NCBI GenBank assembly: GCA_905221605.1
Contig: CAJNDS010001502.1
Span: 642,501-706,500, forward strand
Source of the DNA: Symbiodinium natans
Taxonomy: Eukaryota > Sar > Dinophyceae > Suessiales > Symbiodiniaceae
DNA: 64,000 nucleotides
Reading direction: 5' to 3'
Shown: positions 45,557 to 55,305 of the stretch, piece after piece
Numbering within the stretch: the stretch's first letter is position 1
How the letters are laid out: every line of letters begins with the position of its first letter
The notes under the pieces: generated by a model
Told to the model about the DNA's origin: nothing
Databases searched by the model: none
Seen by the model: the letters and a program-made list of their open reading frames with translations, nothing else
Position numbers and translations under genes: made by a program

Positions 45557-48500
45557 TCAGGCTGCAGATTCTGTTGCATCCTCCAAAAAAAGCTGTGGAG
45601 AGTCTGCCATGACCCGTGCATGGCTCGACTCGTTCATGAGGCACGAGGCTGGCTGCTGATGAACAGTGGAAGCCATGATCAGGCTTGACCGCTCCACCTT
45701 GGCAATTGGATTGATGTTGTCCTGGACCACTGTTTCGGTGACCGTCTTGTCGAAACAATGGGTTGCAGCCACGATGATGTGCAACTCTGCGTGACTGAGT
45801 GGCAAGGCACCGGATTTGGTGAGGGCATCCAGGAGGTCGAAGGCAGCGTCCTTCTCTCGCTTTTGCTGGTCTGTGGCTAAGGACGTCGTCTGGGGTGCGG
45901 CCAACAAGGCAGCTTGCGATCGCTTCGACCAAGTGCTGCCCGGGTTGATGATGGTGGGCCGAAGGGAGCTGTCGGGGTCCAGCTTTTCAAACTGCTCATC
46001 GAGCTGTTTAGGCACCTGCGTGTAGTCCCGAGCCTCCACGAGCTCACTTGCAGACTCTGGCTGCCCTGGCTGTCTTGGCTTGCTGGGTTGCGATTCTTTG
46101 TTGGGCTCCTTGGGTGCTTGCTCCTTGGATTGCTCCGAGGGCTGAGGCTCCGAGGGCTGAGGCTCCGGGGCCTTTTGGGACGCTGGCTGAGTCGGCTCTG
46201 ACGGTGCTGAGGGCACTGAGGGTGTTGTCGAGGGTGCCGCCGTTGTTGCTGAAACGACGGGCGGGGGTGCTGCGGACCTGAAAGATCGTCTGGCTGAGTC
46301 CTTAGCCTCCATAACTGGCGCCGCGTACTTCTTCTTTGAGGGAGTGGAAGGTGTCATGGACTGGACTGCACCAGACAAGGCCTGTTTCATGCCGCCGAAG
46401 AAACCTGACCCGCCTCTGCTTTTTGTCGAAGAAAAGGAGGCGCTGCATGGTCTGAAGTCGCAATCGAGCATAACATTTTCTAGGCGCTCGCCGCGTCTTT
46501 GCACTTCCTCGAGCTGCATTTGGAGTACTCTTCGCTGCTCCTCTGCTTCCTGGCGTCTTCTCTCCGCCTCGAGGCGCCGAAGCTCCTCCTCCTTCCTTCG
46601 TTGCTCCAGCTCTGCCTTCTTCTCCGCTTCGATCATGTCGTGCATTGCCTGGACCTGCCCCTTCACCACCAGGAGCCGGTCGGCCGCGGAGGCGCGGCCG
46701 TTTGTGCCGTTTGGGGCCAGGTCGCTGGTGAAGGAGAGCAGGTCGCTCGGGATCTGATACTTGATGAAGAGCTGCATCAAGTCCTGCGTCAGCTTGATCT
46801 CCTTGGTCAAGCTGTCCTTGGGCAGGTTCAGGAGCTCCTCGAGCTGCGGCTTGATCTGCACGACCAGGACGGCGAAGAGCGTGCTCTCCAGCTGCATCGC
46901 CCGGAAGGCTTTGGCGAACTCCTGCTGCTCGGGGGATAAGGACTCGATGGCATCCTTGAACTCCTTGGGGGTTGGGATTGTGGAGAGCTCCAGCGGGATC
47001 TCCAACTCATCCTTGTTCTGCACCAGTGCTGCGTACTTTGGGTCAAAGGATGTGGGAGAGGAAACTCGTCCGATCAGCACCATAAAGGAGCTGAACTGCC
47101 GCGCGCGGGAGACAAGGGAGAGTTTCGAAGCCTTCGCGCCCGAGAACTGGTGGTCCAGCCAAGCATGCAGATGGACCTCTCCTCCAAATGAGATGGTCGT
47201 CGAGGCATTGAGCGGGAAGGTCATCGTTGATGGGGTGCGGCCGGCAGCTGTTATGGCGCAAATCGGGCTCTTCATGCTGCTCTCGCCCTGCAGCCCCATG
47301 GCCTCCTCTTCAATGCTGATTGTGCCTTCAGGCCCATGGTTATTCGAACGCCGGATGGCGAAACTGCAAGGGGTTGGCTGGTAGGCATCTCTGAACAGCT
47401 TCCGATAGTGGAATTGCATGTAAGAAGCGAATTCGGCGGGTTGGACCTCTTTTCCAATGGCTGCCACCAGCTGCTTGCGGAGCAGGAGCTCGACATAGTC
47501 GACCATCTCGCACCATTGCGTGAGGACATGTTGGCCGTGCTGTAAAATCGAGGCCCGGAAAGACTCCGTCCATGTGTAGATGCTGCCATCGTCTGGGAAG
47601 ACCTCCGTCAGGTTTGCACGCAGCTCTCCAAGGGCCCGAGACTCCTCGCCAAGGAGGCGATTGCCGTCCGCCGCTGTCACCACGGGCGAGGCTGGCTCCT
47701 CGGGATTCTTGTGCAGAAGCACCATGGAGTTGCCTGTGCTCGGGATGCTCGGGCTTGGCTTGGAAGAGCTGCCCTTGATGAAAAGGGGGAGTGCCGGGAT
47801 GAAGATGTCGGAGGAGCCGGGAGGGGTGGCAGACCGACCGGGATGGAGCGTCCGAAGCCGTTCGAGGTATGAGCTGACCTTATTGGCCCACACCAAGTAG
47901 CTCATGCAAAAAGCTTCGAAGCCATCAACCTCTGCGTTGCGCCGTGGGGTCCGGCACTTGGGCGAGACGCGATCAATCTTGAATGCTGGAGTTGGCGGGG
48001 AGCCCACCATCTGCCTTAGCAGAAAGGTGATGTTCACTTCTTCGCAGTCTGCAGCCTTCGCCTCAGGGTGAGGCGAGGACTTGGTGCTTGTTTTGAGCTC
48101 TACGTGCCCAGTGTGGCTGCAAAGCGTCAGCCGATCCGAATCCTCTGCGCCCACGCCGCGGACAGCCTCGAGCTCGTAAGACACGGCAAACTTCCAGAAG
48201 AATTCAGTCACTTTTGTGACGGTCTTGCTGGTGAAGCCCAGTGCAACGCCACCCAACTGCACCTCGTTCACATGCTTCGTGGGCGATTCCTCATCACGAG
48301 CGACCTCCCGCAGAAACTGGCATGTCTCCTTTGACTTGAACCGCAAGGACACGGCGTTGTTCGCTGCCCAGGTCTGCAGCTGAGACAGCTTTTCCTCGCC
48401 AACTCCCAGCGCCCCAAGACCATTGGCCAGTGAGGCCAGAGCCAGACAGCTGCCGCGCTCCAAGAGGCTGAACTTGTCCTCATAGCTGTGGTGAACATCC

Positions 48501-48604
48501 GCCGGGAGCTGGGGCGTCTTCTCCGCCTCTAAGACCAACTTCACCCGCTCGATCGCCTTCTTCAGCTTGAGCTCGAACTGTTTCATCTGCTTCTCGGCAC
48601 TCAT
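45557..48604 (-). CDS. Large intronless hypothetical protein, about 1015 residues
   Basis: A single uninterrupted frame of 1030 codons; the first ATG is at 48604 (residue 16 of the open frame), giving about 1015 residues. Numbering here is from the open-frame start. Residues 30-390 look globular. Residues 570-650 are a helical block (LSPEQQEFAKAFRAMQLEST, then LTKEIKLTQDLMQLFIKYQI). Residues 672-727 are a strongly charged coiled coil (KKAELEQRRKEEELRRLEAE). Residues 795-865 are Pro/Ser/Gln-rich linker. Residues 870-1000 are a conserved-looking C-terminal block (STWSKRSQAALLAAPQTTSL, then AAFDLLDALTKSGALPLSHA, then ATHCFDKTVTETVV). I have an unverified impression that the C-terminal block recurs in large protist proteins of unknown function. 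No membrane segment or signal peptide. It differs from its neighbours in lacking introns and in having a spliced-leader relic upstream. Confidence 0.9.
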   Translation of the reverse strand: MSAEKQMKQFELKLKKAIERVKLVLEAEKTPQLPADVHHSYEDKFSLLERGSCLALASLANGLGALGVGEEKLSQLQTWAANNAVSLRFKSKETCQFLREVARDEESPTKHVNEVQLGGVALGFTSKTVTKVTEFFWKFAVSYELEAVRGVGAEDSDRLTLCSHTGHVELKTSTKSSPHPEAKAADCEEVNITFLLRQMVGSPPTPAFKIDRVSPKCRTPRRNAEVDGFEAFCMSYLVWANKVSSYLERLRTLHPGRSATPPGSSDIFIPALPLFIKGSSSKPSPSIPSTGNSMVLLHKNPEEPASPVVTAADGNRLLGEESRALGELRANLTEVFPDDGSIYTWTESFRASILQHGQHVLTQWCEMVDYVELLLRKQLVAAIGKEVQPAEFASYMQFHYRKLFRDAYQPTPCSFAIRRSNNHGPEGTISIEEEAMGLQGESSMKSPICAITAAGRTPSTMTFPLNASTTISFGGEVHLHAWLDHQFSGAKASKLSLVSRARQFSSFMVLIGRVSSPTSFDPKYAALVQNKDELEIPLELSTIPTPKEFKDAIESLSPEQQEFAKAFRAMQLESTLFAVLVVQIKPQLEELLNLPKDSLTKEIKLTQDLMQLFIKYQIPSDLLSFTSDLAPNGTNGRASAADRLLVVKGQVQAMHDMIEAEKKAELEQRRKEEELRRLEAERRRQEAEEQRRVLQMQLEEVQRRGERLENVMLDCDFRPCSASFSSTKSRGGSGFFGGMKQALSGAVQSMTPSTPSKKKYAAPVMEAKDSARRSFRSAAPPPVVSATTAAPSTTPSVPSAPSEPTQPASQKAPEPQPSEPQPSEQSKEQAPKEPNKESQPSKPRQPGQPESASELVEARDYTQVPKQLDEQFEKLDPDSSLRPTIINPGSTWSKRSQAALLAAPQTTSLATDQQKREKDAAFDLLDALTKSGALPLSHAELHIIVAATHCFDKTVTETVVQDNINPIAKVERSSLIMASTVHQQPASCLMNESSHARVMADSPQLFLEDATESAA

Positions 48605-48644
48605 GGCGAAAGCACTGAAGGGTGACACTTCGTCACTGCGTTCT

Positions 48645-48660
48645 GCCAAAATGGCTACGG
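48645..48660 (-). other. Spliced-leader relic upstream of the large ORF
   Basis: On the minus strand this reads CCGTAGCCATTTTGGC, identical to 16 consecutive bases of the conserved dinoflagellate spliced leader (CCGTAGCCATTTTGGCTCAAG). Just upstream (48661-48668) CCGTAGCC occurs once more, as in stacked relics. It ends 40 bases before the ATG. Established knowledge: such relics mark genes re-inserted from trans-spliced mRNA. Confidence 0.8.
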
Positions 48661-48719
48661 CGGCTACGGCTCAAGAGGGTTCAATGGGTTCAAGGTTGAG
48701 GGTTTAGCATGTTTAGCGT

Positions 48720-50560
48720 TTAGGGCCTTTAGGGCTTAGGCTTTGCAGTGAAGCCCATGGACAAGGGACTTCCAGGTCTCCTGCCTGTCGTCGCCCCAGT
48801 CCAAAGACACCAGGCCGGCGAAGAGAACTGCCCCGATGACCGGCCTTGTAAGAGCATTCCAGCCTAACCCCTAAACATCCCTAAACCCTACACCCTAGGT
48901 GAAGCAGGAACGAGGGCCGCTTACGACAGTTCAGTAAGCTGTCCCCTGTGTAGTTGCTGCAGCTGAAGAGCACAGACATGGCGTTCCCCGCCAAGAAGAC
49001 GAGCTCATTCTCCGTGTGGTGATCTTGGCAGCCATCTCACGCAGACTGCATAGTGGAGAAGGCCGAATCAAACGCAAGCAACTATACCTCATTATAATCC
49101 CTATTAAGGACTGCTAGTATCAGGGGGAACATCCCAAACGATTCCTCGTTTGGCTCCCAAAGCCTCAGGAAATAAAGCGCCCAAAGGCAGCCAGGCGGCC
49201 CAGAGTCAGCTCCTCCAGCGGGAAGCCATTGAGCCCTAAGAACCCGGCGGGTTGCCAAAAGCGGGCACTGCCGAGTCCGGGCCGACTGACAAAACGGCCT
49301 CTAACCCCCAAACGCTTAAGTGCTGCAGAGTGGCTGAGGCACTCCTCGCCCAAAAACGGGCGATGCCGACTAAAGCTGTAAAGCGAACAGGCCGTAGTCA
49401 ATGTGGGGATGTTGCCTCGCTGCGGATTGGCCATGCTGAGATCGAGAAGAAAAGACCCTACGCTGTGCTTCGCGCTGGAAGACTTGCACACAATAAGCTG
49501 AAGACCATCATCTCTCCAAGCGCCACGCGATACCTACCCAGAATGCTGCATCATCATTTGACTCATGCCCTGCTGCTTGTGTGCTGATTCGTCCAGCGCA
49601 CGCTCCTGCTTGTGCCTACAGGGAGTGTTCCTGGACATCCATCCGACCTCGCCTGCTGGCTAAGATCGGCGAGGAGGAAGTTGAAGTCCAAGCCCTGCTT
49701 CTCCTTTTGGAGGGAACTCAAAGGCAGCGACGGTTGAGCACTGTTCGTCTGCTTTGCTGCAAAGGTGGTAAGCCAGGCGCCGCGATGGCATAAATGATGT
49801 CAAGCTGGCCGACCATCTTCTCCTTGGCGCTTCTGCCGATGAAACCAGGGATCCCAAGTCCCTCAAGCACGGGACCCAGCCTGAAGCCCCGAACATCCTT
49901 GGGCTTGGGCTGGGGCTACTACACCTGCCTCAGCTTGACACCCTGGCCTCAAAAAAACGAGTCTAACAACAGCGGAGCGTCTCGGTCTTGATTCTGAGTG
50001 TCTGAGCGTCTGAAACTGCAACTCCCCTAGTGTGGCCGGGGAGCCGTAGCCTGCGGGAACCAGCCAGCTGCGCGGGCCTGCTGTGGAAAATTGGAGCCAC
50101 TTCCACATGGAGGGCAACTTCCAGCAGTGCTTTCTCATGGCTGCTGCAACGCAGGCAGGGCCCATAGGGTTCAAAAGCAGGTTTAGAGATGTTTCTCAAG
50201 CTCAGGGCCGCCTCGCAACACATTGCCTGCACACGCCTGGTCGATGGTTGTCGGTAGCATCGGGGCTTTGTCTTGCGGTAAACAACCACTTTGCCAACAA
50301 AGGTCCATGATGCAACCAAGAACAATCTTGACCCTTACCCTAAACCCTAAACGCAAAACGCTAAACCCAAATTGCAGGGCGTCATGGCCTTGGAGTAGGG
50401 TCGATCGGAGGCAGCAAGCCCCAGTTCTTGCCGCTTCGTCCTTTGCAGCTCTTCCCTCTACCCATGACGCCCGGGGCACTGATGGTTCGGGATCAGTAGA
50501 TATTTAGGGAACCCCACGGTGTGAGATAAGGAGTTTTAGAAGTCCTTACACACATAACAA
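48720..50560. other. Intergenic stretch with weak coding hints
   Basis: Short heptamer remnants at 48870-48900 and 50333-50365. On the minus strand near 49735-49650, EKQGLDFNFLLADLSQQARS looks like a small exon. Nothing else stands out. Confidence 0.3.
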
Positions 50561-50571
50561 TACATATGTAT

Positions 50572-50660
50572 TTCTATATATATATATATATATACATACA
50601 GCAAAAAATACAGAAACACTCGTATGTGTATACATATATATATATATATATATCGCCAAA
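50572..50660. repeat. Two (TA)n microsatellites
   Basis: (TA)n at 50575-50596 and 50630-50653 separated by a CATACAG/ATACGAG stretch. Confidence 0.9.
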
Positions 50661-50904
50661 AGCCTGTGAATATGCAACTCATCCCTGTTTGGGGGGACGA
50701 ATGAAAGCAGCACACCTAACATCTGCCACAGGCCACGCGCCATCTCCCCAACAAAAGTCCTGAACAGCGCCTCTGTGAACTTGGTGCATGCTCTCCGCGG
50801 ACCTCCTGGGAGCATGTCTGGGGCCGGTTTCTGGAAGTTGTCACCATTCAGGCCATGTTGCAAGCATGAAATGGCCCGCCTGACACCACATCGACCCACA
50901 CAGA

Positions 50905-51036
50905 TATGACAATTATGACAATAATAACAATAATGACAAGTATGACAATTGTGATAGTTATGATACTTATGACAACTATGATAACTATGATAATTATGAT
51001 AGCGATGATAATTATGATACTTATGATGGGTCATGA
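50905..51036. repeat. Degenerate 9-bp satellite (ATGATAATT-like)
   Basis: Nonamers of the kind ATGATAATT and ATGACAATT with much drift; the same 9-bp period as the arrays at 6.3, 7.0 and 13.8 kb. A related degenerate AT-rich patch lies at 57475-57545. Confidence 0.75.
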
Positions 51037-51150
51037 TGGTTCTGACGGCTATGATCATCTTACGTGGTCGCCTCCACCCTTGCTCCGCAGCATCGCCAGC
51101 TCCAGCCTGGGATGGTCGTCCTCGGGATGCAGGAAACATGCCGCTAGCCG

Positions 51151-51309
51151 CTACTTGGAGGGTCAGGGTACTTACTAACAAAAATTCTAACTGCACTACT
51201 AACCCACTTATAAGCCCATTTATAAGCCCTTAAGTGCCCTAATATGGTTGTAACTGGGTTGTAAGTACAGTTCGTCTTGGTTTAATAAGTACCCTGAACC
51301 TCCGAGTAG
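51151..51309. mobile_element. Foldback MITE-like element, copy 1
   Basis: Terminal inverted repeats of 28 bp with three mismatches: CTACTTGGAGGGTCAGGGTA on the left and, reading inward from the right, CTACTCGGAGGTTCAGGGTA. The 159-bp element is AT-rich inside with TTATAAGCCC words and has no coding capacity. It is homologous along its length to 60681-60826. Confidence 0.75.
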
Positions 51310-51682
51310 CCACCCTTTGCCCACAAGCCAACCCCGGCTGCCCTTTCTCTTAAAGGGTGTTCTTGGGGTGCAACCTAATCGTGTCATGTCCAGGCCGCTC
51401 CAAGCAGTTAGCCAAGTCTCAGGATAGAGGAAGTCGTTGCCTGAGCTCTGGAACGCAGAGGCTTGCAATGCAAAGCAGGGCAGCCTTCTATGTCTTTTTT
51501 CTTCCAAGTTACATGAACCCCTCGGAAGATGACCAGCACAGGCCGTCAACACCTACAAGTCAACGCACCACTAAATCTTGGTGCCACTTATTCGAAGCAA
51601 ATTGCTACACAACTTCGTGCAACAGTTTTTTATGCACAGCTGGCGCTGTGACTCAAAAACTTGCACAACCTATGGTCATGGC

Positions 51683-52929
51683 TCAGCCGGCAGCCTCAAA
51701 CATGCGCTCGGCAGCTTTCTGACCACCCGCATCCTCCCTGACCATCACAATGTAGACCTTTGTTGCGTAGTTTCCATAAATCTTAAGAACCAAACGATGC
51801 TGACGCTGGATCTTTCCCGCACAAAACGCGGCACAACATGCCCCGGCCGTAGGCACTCCCCTCATTCCAGGAAGGGGCTCGTGGGCGGCTCTGCGGCAGC
51901 CCCCAGTCCTTGGAATACGGGTGCCCAAGAGCGTGACTGTCACTTAAGTCAGCAGCCAAGCAAGAGCCAGCCACGGCGATTTTCCACGACTGCCAAGCAT
52001 CGTATGAATACAGGATGTCCCATCGGAGCCCATAGCCCTCAATGAGGCTGAGTCCCCAATCAGCGTTGGGCTCGGTGCCCTGATAGCAATCCTCTTGGTT
52101 CTCCTTGCGAGCAGCTTCGCTCACATGAGCTCGCCAATTAGTCAAGCTCCCTGTCCGGGGCTCAGATTGCAGATGAAGCGGCTGGGTTCCGACCTCGCAA
52201 AATGAAGTCAATAGGAGGGTGCTCGGTCTCCGGATTCGGTGCCAGCAAACCCCTCACCTCGGCAGATCCAATCCAAAAGGCCGGGTGTGCGGTAAGAACA
52301 CAAGCACTGCCCAAGAACCGGACATTCTCCAGTATCACCAAACGCGGCCGCCTCTGAGCAATGAATTTTCCTCAGCATAGCATGAGCTTCGCTGAGGAAA
52401 AGCTAGCACAACATCTGCTCCTCAAGAAACACTGCCAACCATGCTACTGGTAGCAGGGCGCCAGCGGTTTTCTCCTTCGGCGACTATACCTTGCAGAAGA
52501 GGCGCGCATCTCGAAGAAGGGCGCGGCTGCAGGCTCAGTAAAGCAGTTCCTTTTGAACCGCTTGGGATTGCAAAAAGAATACCTTGGCTTGGTAAACTGC
52601 AGTATGGGACACGGAACTTCAAATATTCTCTCTCTCTCTCTCTGAAGCATTGTCTGGAGCAGCTGGGTCGCGGAGTGCAGGGAAAACCTCCGACGAAAAT
52701 GTCCACCTCCCCATCCGGAACGGAGCAGCGGCCGCCATGACGAGCACATGGGCCAGAACCTACAACCACACAATGAGCAAGCCAAGTAGTTTATGCTGTG
52801 AGAGCAAGAGACCCTTGGCATAAGGGATCGGCAGCTCAGTCGCCCGCCTTCCATGACGTGGCAAACATCCTCAAACAGGTGCTGGGCATTGCCTTGTAGA
52901 TCAGCAGACACAAGCTGCAGACAAAACAT
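51683..52929 (-). CDS. Cytosine-5 DNA methyltransferase, eight exons visible
   Basis: Transfers methyl from S-adenosylmethionine to DNA cytosine-5. Exons on the minus strand: 52914-52848 (or from ATG 52929), 52759-52672, 52582-52506, 52370-52324, 52257-52194, 52129-51999, 51908-51879, 51757-51683. All junctions agree in phase; introns are 64-135 nt, five GC-AG and two GT-AG. Motif IV with the catalytic Cys is VDIFVGGFPCTP (exon 2), continuing YSFCNPKRF in exon 3 (FTEPAAAPFFEM follows). Motif VI is LVILENVRGLL across exons 4-5. PPIDFILR follows, then GYGLRWDILYSYD (exon 6). Motif VIII is DWGLPQSRPR across to VYIVMVREDAG (exons 7-8). Motif I upstream and the target-recognition, IX and X regions were not found; either the gene continues beyond both ends or it is truncated. 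The exon 6 start is least certain. No reverse transcriptase is seen nearby, so a retrotransposon origin is not supported. Confidence 0.85.
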
Positions 52930-52984
52930 CCAGCCCTTCAGGGTAATAGGGGAGCTTTCTGCCTAACCACAGAGAGGGATCCTC

Positions 52985-53112
52985 CGACCCAGCGTCCTAA
53001 GCGCCCATATGGGAATCTCCCAAAATAGGGGCACCCCTGGATTTCCCCCAAATAGAATAGAATCCCCTTAAAGGGACCTCCAAAAAGGGTATCCCTATTT
53101 TCGGAAACCTCC
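52985..53112. repeat. Dispersed element relative
   Basis: CCCAAAATAGGGGCACCCCT, then CAAATAGAATAGAATCCCCT and CCAAAAAGGGTATCCCTATT. Lies just upstream of a CCCTAAA array, the same neighbourhood as at 18.4 kb. Confidence 0.5.
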
Positions 53113-53117
53113 ATCTC

Positions 53118-53160
53118 TGACCCTAAACCCTAAACCCTAAACCCTAAACCCTAAACCCTC
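53118..53160. repeat. Interstitial CCCTAAA array
   Basis: Five to six heptamers. Confidence 0.95.
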
Positions 53161-53281
53161 TGTGCCAGCCATGGAGCAGTTCCTGAGGATGAAGCGCCGC
53201 GGATTCTCGTTGATCTCGGAGCCGAAGAGCTGCTCGAAGCCTGCAAAAAGATTCGGACCCAGGCGCGAGACGCGAGGGTAC

Positions 53282-53382
53282 TTTAGGGTTTAGGGTTTAG
53301 GGTTTAGGGTTTAGGGTTTAGGGTTTAAGGTTTAGGGCTTCGGGGTTCGGGTTCAGGGTTTTTTCGCTGAGGGTTTAGGGTT
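53282..53382. repeat. Interstitial TTTAGGG array
   Basis: Seven heptamers then degenerate pieces to about 53380; inverted relative to 53118-53160 with about 120 bp between. Confidence 0.9.
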
Positions 53383-53517
53383 TCAGGGGAACGGCCTCTT
53401 TTCCACGATGCAAAGATGCCTTTGTCACAGGGCTACGCTACATGAGATCGCCTTCGTGGCCCACAAGTTGGCGCATGGCGAAGTGCGGAGCCTGCCCATC
53501 AGCTGAAGTTCAAGCAA

Positions 53518-53640
53518 AATGGGGGGGTTCCCGAAATTAGGGGGCCCTCCTTGGGGCCCTTATGAGAAGGGAATCCTACTATTTTGGGGGTTTGTATTGG
53601 GGGTCCCTTTTTCCGTAGGGCCCCAAATTCTCTGATGACC
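53518..53640. repeat. Dispersed element, inverted copy
   Basis: GGGGCCCTTATGAGAAGGGA, then ATCCTACTATTTTGGGGG. This corresponds to the reverse complement of the 2287-2365 word order. The adjacent 53584-53784 open frame begins inside it and is probably chance. Confidence 0.6.
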
Positions 53641-54410
53641 CTGATGCTTTGCCACGCCTTGCTGCCCTCTCAAGAAGTCCTTCTAACTGGTCCAAAAGGC
53701 GAAGTGATTATGGACCACAGGCGGGACGCGTGGATTAAGGCATACATTGCACTTGAGACTTTTTGCTGGCACCTCGGCGCCTGAGCAGCCCGTGACCAGG
53801 CCTGCTCACCAGAAAAAGCCGAACAATGATGCAAAACGCCCAGATGTGTGAAGACGAAGCCCGTTCAGAGACAAACAAGGCACGGGGCTTACACTGCCAC
53901 GTTGGCTAGACTTGGCCACATCCAGGGCCCTGCATGGTTAAAGCCACACAAACTCAGCATGAGTTTGGAGAGATGATTGGAAAACCTGACGAAAACCCGA
54001 TCCCCTCGAATCCAGCCAAGCAGCGCAGTGGCCGCCTGGTGAAGTCAAAGTCTGCTGCCAGCATATCCTATCAGGCGGAAAAGATCTTGTTCTGCCAGGC
54101 ATGGATTGTAAAAACCTACTCTCCTCATCGAGACTTTGCAAGTGTGAGCAACAACTGCCAAGCATACACGCAACCCCTTGATGTTATCCGGCATTTCACC
54201 GCGCACTGTACAACTGCCTTGGCTGCGCAGTCGCCCTCAAGGCGGAGGCTCTACATCGATGTCCACTTCAAGGCTTTACGGGGAAAGCATCCCGCACAAA
54301 GTAGCCGTTGTCTGTCGACAGTAGCACGGCACTCCTGTGCAGCGCGCTGGGGGGCCTTGCAGGTCCAGGGCACTGCCTTTAAAGGTCTTCATTGCTGCCG
54401 CGACTGGTAA

Positions 54411-55244
54411 TCACCATGACACGGCAGCCATGTCGCCGACAGAGATCTCTGCTCCACTTGCTTCGTCGAGGAACACCAGAGCATTCTGCCCAAAGTAGAC
54501 ATCGTCTGCTCTTCTGGATTCGCTGAAGAATGTTCTGTGTAGTGCCGCACTTCGGGCCATCAGACGCCCAGAGCGGTGCTCCCGCAGGGTCTTCGTGATG
54601 GCACCACCAGTCTGCGTCGTTCGCATCCCGGTCTGTGGGTCAATCCCTGGGACCGTGCAACGGGAGCAGGGCTTCACCAACGGCAGCTGAACACCTGGCA
54701 GAGACAAGGACCTCATCTCATCCTCCTGGAATGGACCGCAGCCCTCGACGTGGATGTTGGGTCGAAACCGGTCGATACCCACGACCGGGCCTCCTGCACG
54801 CAGCACCTTCACACATTTCACACTTTGAGCTTACTCCCGGCTCCGGGACATCACTATTGAACACCGGCATGCTAATTCTGGCAGGACGCTCTTCTGCGAA
54901 TCGCATCCATGGAAGCTTGCGATGTGACTAGCACGGGGAAGCCGTCAGAGAAGGCAGTCTCCCCAACGCCATACTTCGGGTCTGTAGTTCGCTGAGCTGA
55001 TTTGGCAATTCTTACCTCAGCGCATATCAATGAGAAACTCTCTGCTTGTTCCCTAAACCCTAAACCCTAAACCCTAAACCCTAAACCCTCGATGTGAGGT
55101 TGTCAGCCAGTCTCCAGGCCTGGTCCCTGGATTGCCCAGCCCTGGAGCAGCCTGCAGAGAGTCCCGCCGAACATCCCTCAAGTGCCCACCCCACAAGTTT
55201 TCGCAGAGAAGCCCACAGACAGAGATAGAGATGGGGCTGGAGAT

Positions 55245-55305
<61 letters not shown>

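Noticed and set aside
51683-52929. Methyltransferase as part of a retrotransposon
   Set aside because: No reverse transcriptase, integrase or long terminal repeats recognised around it, and it has introns.
54411-54821. Treating the 136-codon ORF as a complete small gene
   Set aside because: It is the last exon of the MOSC gene; the rest of the domain lies upstream in five more exons.
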